From NCBI GenBank assembly GCA_014799485.1, contig JAAVHY010000054.1, positions 1 to 11,126 on the forward strand: 11,126 nucleotides of DNA. Reading direction: 5' to 3'. The DNA is from Clostridiales bacterium. GTDB lineage: Bacteria > Bacillota_A > Clostridia > Oscillospirales > Oscillospiraceae. Every line of letters starts with the position of its first letter. Position 1 is the stretch's first letter. The notes beneath the pieces were generated by a model. That model searched no databases. It was not told the DNA's origin and saw only the letters and a program-made list of their open reading frames with translations. A program made the position numbers and the translations under genes. This document shows positions 6,346 through 11,126 of the stretch, in pieces.

Positions 6346-7137
6346 TCATTTGACCCGAGGCGGGATGTTTACCGTCATGGCAAAGCTGCCGCCATCCACG
6401 TTGAGCTGGGTGCCGGTCATAAAGCTGGAATCCTCGCTGAGCAGGAAGACCGCCGCGTTAGCGATATCCTCCGCCTCCCCCAAGCGCTCCAGCATACGGA
6501 TGCGGGCGGGCTGCGCCTGCTTATAGATGCCCAGACGGTTGGCCATGATGCCGGTGGGGGTCTTCATGGGGCCGGGGCAGATGCAGTTGACCCGGATGTT
6601 ATCATCGGCATACTGCATAGCCACCGACTGGGTAAAGGCAATGACCCCCGCCTTGGCCGCGCCGTAGGCGGCGGAGAAAGCCGGTTTGTGCCCGGCAATG
6701 GAGGAGATATTGACGATGCTGCCGCCCCCGGCCTTGATCATTTCGGGGATCACATACTTGCAGCAGAGAAAAGCGCTTTTCAGGTTCAGATCCATGGTGA
6801 AGTCCCAATCCTTCTCCTCCAGATCCACAACGCGGATGGAGTTGCGGGCCTCCAGGCAGATGCCGGTATTGTTGCTGAGAATGTCGATCTTGCCAAAGGC
6901 GGCCACACCGGCCTTCACCATGGCGGCGATGCTCTCAGCCTCCAATACGTTGCATTCCACCGCCAGGGCCTCGCCGCCCTGCTCACGGATCATGGCGGCG
7001 GTTTCCTCCGCAGCCTCCAGCTTCAGGTCGGCAATGATGACTTTTGCCCCCTCGGCGGCGAAGCGGACGCACATCCCCCGCCCCAGGCCAGAGCCGCCGC
7101 CGGTGACGACAGCTACGCGATTTTCTAATTTCCCCAT
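6346..7137 (-). CDS. Short-chain dehydrogenase/reductase, catalytically complete
   Basis: This 263-residue classical SDR should catalyse NAD(P)-linked oxidation or reduction of an alcohol/ketone in the cytosol. It shows the Rossmann glycine motif TGGGSGLG (residues 13-20), D37 at the end of strand 2 (suggesting NAD preference), NNTG in place of the common NNAG (89-92), a catalytic Ser in NISSIAG (S145 or S146), the YxxxK pair Y158/K162, and PG after strand 6. The ribosome-binding site AAGGAGA lies just upstream. It is a clear paralogue of the upstream gene at 7210-8043: both share PAFSAA, QYADDNIR, NCICPG and the unusual terminal NIPPR. Gaps are 72 bases to that gene and 52 to the carrier. 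The substrate cannot be named from sequence; a hydroxy acid or a bile-acid/steroid-like alcohol are both possible for this family. Confidence 0.92.
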   Translation of the reverse strand: MGKLENRVAVVTGGGSGLGRGMCVRFAAEGAKVIIADLKLEAAEETAAMIREQGGEALAVECNVLEAESIAAMVKAGVAAFGKIDILSNNTGICLEARNSIRVVDLEEKDWDFTMDLNLKSAFLCCKYVIPEMIKAGGGSIVNISSIAGHKPAFSAAYGAAKAGVIAFTQSVAMQYADDNIRVNCICPGPMKTPTGIMANRLGIYKQAQPARIRMLERLGEAEDIANAAVFLLSEDSSFMTGTQLNVDGGSFAMTVNIPPRVK

Positions 7138-7209
7138 AGATATTTCTCCTTTTTATTTATAATTTGTGCTTCCGCGGGCGCCCTTGGAAACAGAGAGGTG
7201 GAACCGGCA

Positions 7210-8043
7210 TCAATCGCCCTTATGCGGGCGTTTGGCGCGTTTTGGAACAGAGTCCAAGGTGCGGGGCGGAATGTTGGACACCAGAGCCAGCATCCCGCCG
7301 TCCACCGCCAGAGATGCGGCGGTAATATAGCTGGATTCCTCCGAAGCCAGGAAGATAGCGGCGTTGGCCACATCTTCCGGAGTACCGAAACGCTCGATGA
7401 GCCGGACACGGTCATTGTTGATTCCCGCGTAGATGCCCTGTTTGGCAACGGAGATGCCGCCAGGGGTCCGAATGGCGCCGGGGCAGATACAGTTTGCACG
7501 AATATTGTCGTCAGCGTACTGTACCGCCAGTGACCGGGTAATGGCAATCACTCCCGCCTTCATCGCGGAGAAAGCGGCTGAAAAGGCGGGGACTGCCCCT
7601 GCAATGGAGGAAATGTTTATAATGGCCCCCCCGCCGGAGTCGATCATGTGGGGGATGACACACCGGCAGCAGTTGTGGATACTTTTCAGACCCAAGTCAA
7701 AGGTTTCGTTCCACTCACTGTCCGTGAGTTCTACAATGCGGATCGATTTTCTGGCTTCTACCGCGTCGCCGGTATTGTTGCATAAAATGGTGATCCGCCC
7801 AAAGGTTTTCATAGTGGCCTGGGTCATTTGGGCGACAGATTCGGGCCTGGTAACGTCAGTTCTGACGAATATGGCCCGCCCGCCCGCCTGCTGGATTTCA
7901 TGGGCGGTGGCTTCTCCCAGAGAACTGTCGATATCGGCCACCACCACTTCCGCCCCTTCCCGGGCAAAGGCCAAGGCAATGCCCTTGCCAATACCGGAGG
8001 CCGCGCCCGTAATGACAGCAGTTTGTTCTCTCAAACGGTTCAT
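7210..8043 (-). CDS. Short-chain dehydrogenase/reductase paralogue with Tyr-to-Phe active site
   Basis: This 277-residue classical SDR is the tandem paralogue of the gene at 6346-7137. The cofactor motif TGAASGIG, an Asp at the end of strand 2 (VVADID), NNTG, NISSIAG and the PG motif are intact. The catalytic tyrosine is replaced: where the neighbour has Y158-GAA-K162, this protein has F158-SAM-K162, encoded TTC at 7572-7570. The enzyme may therefore have lost normal dehydrogenase activity and act as a non-catalytic partner, binding protein or altered enzyme. The start at 8043 (ATG) is preferred over the in-frame GTG at 8049 because AGGGG sits five bases before the ATG and would abut the GTG. 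The C-terminus carries an extra basic tail (DSVPKRAKRPHKGD) after the shared NIPPR. It follows the mini-regulator by eight bases. Confidence 0.9.
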   Translation of the reverse strand: MNRLREQTAVITGAASGIGKGIALAFAREGAEVVVADIDSSLGEATAHEIQQAGGRAIFVRTDVTRPESVAQMTQATMKTFGRITILCNNTGDAVEARKSIRIVELTDSEWNETFDLGLKSIHNCCRCVIPHMIDSGGGAIINISSIAGAVPAFSAAFSAMKAGVIAITRSLAVQYADDNIRANCICPGAIRTPGGISVAKQGIYAGINNDRVRLIERFGTPEDVANAAIFLASEESSYITAASLAVDGGMLALVSNIPPRTLDSVPKRAKRPHKGD

Positions 8044-8051
8044 ATACACCC

Positions 8052-8273
8052 CTACTTTGTATAAATGTCGGTAATAAGATAGCTGTTGCTGATCCGGTCA
8101 AAGACAAGCTCGCTGCAAGTGTAAAGTTCGCTGAGAAAAAGGCGGATATCCTCAATGTCCCGGTCAAAGGTGCGTGGATTGACCTCATATTCCAGGCAAA
8201 AATTTTCCTTGTTGATCTTTTCACCCCGGCTGAGCCGGTAAAACAGCATGAGTACACGGGTGACCTTGTCCAT
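8052..8273 (-). CDS. HTH-only regulator, resembling the N-terminus of WYL/DeoR-type proteins
   Basis: This 73-residue protein is a single winged-helix domain. The pattern KVTRVLMLFYRLSRGEKINK followed by EYEVNPRTFDRDIEDIRLFL matches the N-terminal DNA-binding part of WYL-type (HTH_11/DeoR-like) regulators, which normally continue for about 200 more residues with a ligand-sensing domain. None follows here: the stop is at 8052 and the SDR gene begins eight bases later. The start is well supported by GGGAGG a few bases before the ATG. It is either a genuine stand-alone repressor or a regulator trimmed to its DNA-binding domain. It is the first gene of the operon, and a perfect inverted repeat lies between its promoter and its ribosome-binding site, so autoregulation is likely. 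Confidence 0.75.
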   Translation of the reverse strand: MDKVTRVLMLFYRLSRGEKINKENFCLEYEVNPRTFDRDIEDIRLFLSELYTCSELVFDRISNSYLITDIYTK

Positions 8274-8284
8274 AGACGCCTCCC

Positions 8285-8311
8285 TAACAACGACATATTT
8301 TGTCGTTGTTA
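8285..8311. promoter_or_regulatory. Perfect inverted repeat, candidate operator
   Basis: TAACAACGACA (8285-8295) and TGTCGTTGTTA (8301-8311) form a perfect 11-bp inverted repeat around TATTT. It lies in the 5' leader of the - strand operon just before the ribosome-binding site of the mini-regulator. A degenerate second copy (AACGACA at 8353-8359 with TGACGA at 8365-8370) lies on the other side of the promoter, centres about 64 bases apart. The layout fits an autoregulatory operator pair; it could also form an RNA hairpin in the leader. Confidence 0.6.
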
Positions 8312-8337
8312 CAAAATTAACAAATCACTATAATGGT

Positions 8338-8346
8338 ATTATAGCA
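8338..8346 (-). promoter_or_regulatory. Extended -10 promoter of the SDR-carrier operon
   Basis: On the - strand the sequence TGCTATAAT (complement of 8338-8346) is a perfect extended -10 element (TGnTATAAT). No good -35 box is seen at the right distance, which is acceptable for an extended -10 promoter. Transcription would start near 8331, about 57 bases before the ATG of the mini-regulator. The -10 is half of the palindrome CTATAAT-GGT-ATTATAG (8328-8344). Confidence 0.65.
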
Positions 8347-8794
8347 TCAGCTAACGACACAATATGACGATAGAAATAAAAAGACGCAAAGAAACATTTT
8401 CTATCCTTTCCTGTCCATCGTGTATTATATATTCCCTTTTAAGGTGGATGAAATGTGGTGGTGCGGCACCGGCCAGCAGTCCGCCGCGAAACGCGCGGCT
8501 GAATCCCAAAATGCGGGAGCTTTACCCTTAGGGCGGGGCAACGAACACCTTAGGCATGGCAGCCGCGCCTGAGGTCAGTTCCAAACACAAGACTGATGAA
8601 CAACGGACTGTGCCATGTCATAGGCACGACGCTTTTGCTAAAAGTATTTTTACCACATTAAAGCCAAAACTCGACGGATTTCGACAAAATCCGTCGAGTT
8701 CATTTTTTAGTGACATCATTTTCCTATAGTCCATATATCTCCTATTACAAAACAGCGGCTTTCGCCACTGGCCAATGGTTATCATCGATCGGCA
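8347..8794. other. Gene-free stretch with GC-rich structured block (possible mobile RNA element relic)
   Basis: No convincing gene is present. From 8461 to about 8575 the composition turns abruptly GC-rich between AT-rich flanks and folds into successive hairpins: GCCGCG/CGCGGC around an AAACG loop (8473-8489 region), CCC-AAAATGC-GGG, CCC-TTA-GGG, and CCTTAGGC (8548-8555) with GCCTGAGG (8567-8574, one G:U). GTGCC/GGCAC (8610-8614 with 8623-8627) follows. The - strand lacks an equivalent reading because of the G:U pair, so a + strand RNA is favoured. The block begins GTGCG, like a group II intron 5' end, but also resembles the structured 3' ends of IS200/IS605-type tnpB elements. No protein of either type is present, so it would be a relic or a stand-alone RNA. 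Confidence 0.4.
8668..8708 (+). terminator. Perfect 14-bp intrinsic terminator
   Basis: Positions 8668-8681 pair perfectly with 8687-8700 (14 bp) across a CGACA loop, followed by CA and six T residues at 8703-8708. It would stop + strand transcripts leaving the structured block before they reach the MarR promoter. On the - strand four T residues follow the stem, so it may also work in the other direction. Confidence 0.85.
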
Positions 8795-8823
8795 TTGCAA
8801 TCCATAGAACCTTATGATATAAT
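8795..8823 (+). promoter_or_regulatory. Sigma-70-type promoter of the MarR gene
   Basis: TTGCAA (8795-8800) and TATAAT (8818-8823) are separated by 17 bases, with TG at 8815-8816 giving an extended -10. Transcription would start near 8830, leaving a leader of about 25 bases that contains a palindrome and the ribosome-binding site of the MarR gene. Confidence 0.8.
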
Positions 8824-8826
8824 TTT

Positions 8827-8838
8827 ATAGAATTCTAT
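8827..8838. promoter_or_regulatory. Palindrome at the MarR transcription start, candidate operator
   Basis: ATAGAATTCTAT is a perfect 12-base palindrome overlapping the expected transcription start. The half-site ATAGAA also occurs upstream within the promoter spacer (from 8804). A regulator bound here would block the promoter, as is common for MarR proteins that repress their own operon. Binding is inference. Confidence 0.5.
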
Positions 8839-8854
8839 GAAATTAGGAGGACAC

Positions 8855-9724
8855 ATGAAACAGGATCAAATTGGTATCTTGATCAAACGGGCTTCTTTGG
8901 AAGTGGAAAAAACCGCATTGGCTATTCTGGCGCCGTACAGCATGAACCTGACCCAATACAAAATCATCGTCTACCTTTACAATACACCGCCCGCGTCCAC
9001 GCGGCAAGTCGATCTGGAGAAGGCGTTCTCCATGACCAACCCATCTGTCACCAGTGTTTTGCATACGCTGGCAAAGAAGGGCCTGATCCGTCGGGAAGAA
9101 AACCCGGAGGACAAGCGGAGCAATGTGATTTCACTCACCGACAAAGCCATCCGTATGCAAAGTGAGTTGGAAGCGGTAGGCAAGCAGTTGGAGGAAACAA
9201 TCACTAAAAATCTGTCGCCGGAAGAACGCGCGGCATTGATTGCGCTGCTGAAAAAATGCTTCATAAAGAATGAAACGGAGGTAGGCACCATGACACTGAC
9301 AGAACTCCCCTCGCAAGTGCGTTCCGCAGACGAGAGCCTGGAAAAGTTCCGGGAGCGTATCCACTGGTTGGAAAACAATGACGCGGAACGTTTCCAGGGC
9401 GCGGAACCGGTGGACGTTATTGCGCTCTACCACGAGCTGCTGGAGAATTACGAGACCGCGTATCCCCGGTACTACGAAAAGCGCATCCGTCTAAAAGGGA
9501 TCGTTTCCAAAATCGGCCCCGACGAGTTCGGCGCGCCCAGCTTCCAGCTTACCGATGAGGCCGGAACCCGCTGCTATGCCCTGATCGTGTTTCCCACAGG
9601 GGACATCTACGGCCAGGTGCAGGAGGGCAGCGGGGTGGAAATCATCGGGAACGTGGTGTTCATTCGTGAGCCCTACGGACTGGTGGTCAAAAAGTGTGAG
9701 CTTGTTGGCCCAGCCGAAATTTGA
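8855..9724 (+). CDS. MarR-family regulator fused to an OB-fold-like domain
   Basis: This single 289-residue frame has two parts. Residues 1-145 are a MarR regulator: winged helix with recognition helix SMTNPSVTSVLHTLAKKGL (59-77), wing with the typical D-K-R (86-88) and C-terminal dimerisation helices; this alone equals a normal MarR protein. Residues ~146-289 contain a linker rich in charged helices and then a beta-rich domain (about 206-285, RIRLKGIVSKIG to LVVKKCELV) that looks like the OB-fold 'tRNA_anti-like' family. The start at 8855 is chosen over ATG 8837 because AGGAGG (8845-8850) lies between them. At residue 146 there is an internal ATG with a perfect ribosome-binding site, so the OB-like part may also be made separately. 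The protein probably represses this operon, with the fused domain sensing a ligand or binding nucleic acid; both are inferred. Confidence 0.85.
   Translation: MKQDQIGILIKRASLEVEKTALAILAPYSMNLTQYKIIVYLYNTPPASTRQVDLEKAFSMTNPSVTSVLHTLAKKGLIRREENPEDKRSNVISLTDKAIRMQSELEAVGKQLEETITKNLSPEERAALIALLKKCFIKNETEVGTMTLTELPSQVRSADESLEKFRERIHWLENNDAERFQGAEPVDVIALYHELLENYETAYPRYYEKRIRLKGIVSKIGPDEFGAPSFQLTDEAGTRCYALIVFPTGDIYGQVQEGSGVEIIGNVVFIREPYGLVVKKCELVGPAEI
9277..9292 (+). promoter_or_regulatory. Internal ribosome-binding site and ATG inside the MarR-OB gene
   Basis: GGAGGT at 9277-9282 is followed after seven bases by ATG at 9290-9292, in frame with the MarR gene and exactly at the domain boundary (residue 146). 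It is as good as any ribosome-binding site in the window. The second product would be a 144-residue OB-like protein beginning MTLTELPSQVRS, ending at 9724. Confidence 0.65.
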
Positions 9725-9808
9725 TATCACTCATCCCCCGAAGCGGAGCATTTTCTTATGTTCCGGGTGAAGGTCGAAAACGTGGAATTGAAATAGGAGG
9801 AAACAGAC

Positions 9809-10744
9809 ATGGCAGAAATCAAGCGGCTCGGCCTGGGCTGCATGGGCATGAACCTGTCCAACAAAGCCCGGTCTATCGAAACGATCCACTACGCCCTGGA
9901 TCAGGGGATCACCCTGTTCAACACCGGTGAATTTTACGGCGGCGGTGAGAGCGAGCTGGTGCTCCGGGAGGCCCTGGCAGGGGTGCCCAGGGACAAATAT
10001 TTCCTGTCGGTGAAATTCGGCGTGCTGCCCAAGCCCGGCGGCGGAATCTACGGGCTGGACGTGAAGCCGTTCAATGTCAAGGCGCATCTCGCCTACTCCA
10101 TGCACCGGCTGGGGCTGGACTACATCGACCTCTACCAGCCCGCCCGGATGGACGAGACTGTCCCGGTGGAGGAGCTGATGGAAGCGCTCCAGGAGTGCGT
10201 GAAGGAGGGCTGGATCGGCAACATCGGCCTGACGCAGATCCCGGCGGAGACCCTGGACCGTGCGGCAAAGGTCTCCCCCATCCACACCATGGAGCTGGAA
10301 TACTCCCTGGCCGAGCGGCGTATCGAGACCAACGGCATCCTGGACGCGGCGGCACGGAACGGCACCAGCGTGCTGGCTTTCGGCGTGCTCACCCACGGCC
10401 TGCTCTCAGAGCGTGCGCTGAGCGGCATGTCCGGCAGGCCGGGGCTGTTCGGGCCGGACAACCTCAAGTTGGTAGCCTCGCTGAAGGCCGTGGCCGGCGA
10501 GAAGAACACTACCATTGAAAGGCTGGCGCAAGCCTATGTCTACGCCAAGCACCCGGAGATGAGCGTCCTCATCGGCACCACCAGCAAGGAGCATTTGCAG
10601 GACTCCATCGACGCGCTTTCGCTGGAACTGACTGCGGACGACATCAGCGAAATCGAGGCAGCGTTCCCGGCGGATCAGGTGCAGGGCGTCGGTGTGAGGG
10701 ATTTTGTCTTCCGGGATGGACGAATGGGGCTGCGGCAGTCATAA
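9809..10744 (+). CDS. Aldo/keto reductase family protein with altered catalytic tetrad
   Basis: This complete 311-residue protein has an aldo/keto reductase barrel (RLGLGCMGMN, the FYGGGESE loop, SVKFG, WIGNIGLTQ, EYSLAERR, and the C-terminal cofactor-binding IGTTSKEHLQDSI). Tyr (Y43) and Lys (K69) of the catalytic tetrad are present, but the Asp is Asn (N38, in FNTGEFYG, codon AAC at 9920-9922) and the His position is Ala (A112, in YQPARMD). The QPAR form is, as I recall, shared by a known subfamily, so it may be old; the Asn is the unexpected change. NAD(P)H binding probably remains while reductase activity may be weak or lost. The ribosome-binding site AGGAGG (9795-9800) lies eight bases before the ATG. 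It follows the MarR-OB gene by 84 bases and precedes a second OB-like gene by about 60, apparently in one operon. Confidence 0.9.
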   Translation: MAEIKRLGLGCMGMNLSNKARSIETIHYALDQGITLFNTGEFYGGGESELVLREALAGVPRDKYFLSVKFGVLPKPGGGIYGLDVKPFNVKAHLAYSMHRLGLDYIDLYQPARMDETVPVEELMEALQECVKEGWIGNIGLTQIPAETLDRAAKVSPIHTMELEYSLAERRIETNGILDAAARNGTSVLAFGVLTHGLLSERALSGMSGRPGLFGPDNLKLVASLKAVAGEKNTTIERLAQAYVYAKHPEMSVLIGTTSKEHLQDSIDALSLELTADDISEIEAAFPADQVQGVGVRDFVFRDGRMGLRQS

Positions 10745-10804
10745 ACAGCATACCAGAAAATAAGTGACAATCAAAAGTAAATTCAAACTGTGGAGGGACC
10801 CATC

Positions 10805-11126
10805 ATGGCACATCAGTTACAGAATTACTCCAAGCAGCCTGCGGAGGAGGACATGCGGCAGATCGAATTCGGTTATTTGCCTGTGCTCCCGCAGGCCGCC
10901 CCAGCAGATGCGAATGAGCTGTACGAAGCCTTCGACAGCGATCTGGCTGTTTCTGAAAAAATGTACGCTGGACACCGTTTTGAGGTCGTTGGGGTCGCCT
11001 CAAAGGTGGGGCCTGACGTACACAATAAGCCGTCTATTGAGCTGTCCGACGAAACCGGCGGAAAGTGTTTTGTTCTCTGCGTGTTTAATTCCGAAGAGTT
11101 TTACGGCAGGGTAACCGCCGGCGAGC
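10805..11126 (+). CDS. OB-fold-like protein, partial (runs off the window)
   Basis: An open frame of at least 107 codons starts at ATG 10805, seven bases after GGAGGG (10792-10797), and has no stop before the window ends. From about residue 53 it matches the C-terminal domain of the MarR-OB gene: MYAGHRFEVVGVASKVGP aligns with YYEKRIRLKGIVSKIGP, followed by S-(I/F)-(E/Q)-L-(S/T)-D-E-(T/A)-G, then C-(F/Y)-(V/A)-L, then V-F, then YG-(R/Q)-V. The domain is beta-rich and OB-fold-like ('tRNA_anti-like'). Residues 1-50 are an acidic, partly helical segment comparable to the linker of the fused protein. No signal peptide is seen. It is the third gene of the apparent operon. Its function is unknown; nucleic-acid or small-ligand binding is inferred from the fold only. 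Confidence 0.85.
   Translation, partial: MAHQLQNYSKQPAEEDMRQIEFGYLPVLPQAAPADANELYEAFDSDLAVSEKMYAGHRFEVVGVASKVGPDVHNKPSIELSDETGGKCFVLCVFNSEEFYGRVTAGE

Noticed and set aside
8044..8049. GTG at 8049 as start of the Phe-variant SDR
   Set aside because: The ribosome-binding site AGGGG would directly abut it; the ATG at 8043 has correct spacing and aligns the active site with the paralogue.
8453..8572. A 39-codon frame starting at ATG 8453 inside the GC-rich block
   Set aside because: No ribosome-binding site and the sequence is better explained by hairpin structure; it could at most be a tail relic of a transposon protein.
9758..9796. A 12-codon frame between the MarR-OB gene and the aldo/keto reductase
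   Set aside because: Too short, with no ribosome-binding site before it; probably spacer.
1..11126. CRISPR array, tRNA or rRNA genes
   Set aside because: No regularly spaced direct repeats, no tRNA cloverleaf and no rRNA-like sequence were seen on either strand.

Overview
The window looks like chromosomal DNA from an anaerobic gut-type Clostridia (Oscillospiraceae-like) organism. This rests on the strong AGGAGG ribosome-binding sites, intrinsic terminators with U-tracts, moderately high GC in coding DNA with AT-rich spacers, and the gene content (ferredoxin-fused aldo/keto reductase, MatC-type carrier, small clostridial hypotheticals). The taxonomic placement is inference; no rRNA or other marker gene is present.

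Region A (1-2770, + strand) is a compact run of hydrolases: a calcineurin-like metallophosphoesterase, a DUF1016 N-terminal protein whose frame runs on through the next gene, a low-molecular-weight phosphotyrosine phosphatase, a 73-residue protein of unknown function and an SGNH/GDSL hydrolase. It ends at a strong intrinsic terminator (2723-2766). Short spacings suggest the last four genes are co-transcribed. A 20-bp stem-loop separates the first gene from the rest.

Region B (2948-4990) is a redox cluster that has partly decayed. An intact aldo/keto reductase with two C-terminal 4Fe-4S-type cysteine clusters lies on the - strand. It is preceded by a glutathione peroxidase pseudogene (stop codon, frameshift, internal deletion, lost active-site residue) that still has a near-consensus promoter. 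Divergent from it is the first 38 codons of an HxlR-type regulator. The regulator breaks off beside a patch of inverted repeats.

Region C (4989-8346, - strand) is a four-gene operon: an HTH-only mini-regulator, two tandem paralogous short-chain dehydrogenases/reductases and a MatC-like dicarboxylate carrier. An extended -10 promoter and a perfect inverted repeat lie at its head. The first SDR has phenylalanine where the catalytic tyrosine should be. The set suggests uptake and oxidoreduction of a small organic acid, with the substrate unknown.

Region D (8347-8794) has no convincing protein gene. It holds a GC-rich block with many nested hairpins, probably a relic of a mobile or structured RNA element, and a perfect 14-bp intrinsic terminator.

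Region E (8795-11126, + strand) begins with a clean promoter and a palindrome placed like an operator. The first gene is a MarR regulator continuous with an OB-fold-like domain, but with a perfect internal ribosome-binding site and ATG at the junction. Next come an aldo/keto reductase with two changed catalytic-tetrad positions and a second OB-fold-like protein that runs off the window. Two related OB-fold domains around a possibly non-catalytic reductase-fold protein, under one MarR protein, is the most system-like arrangement in the window.
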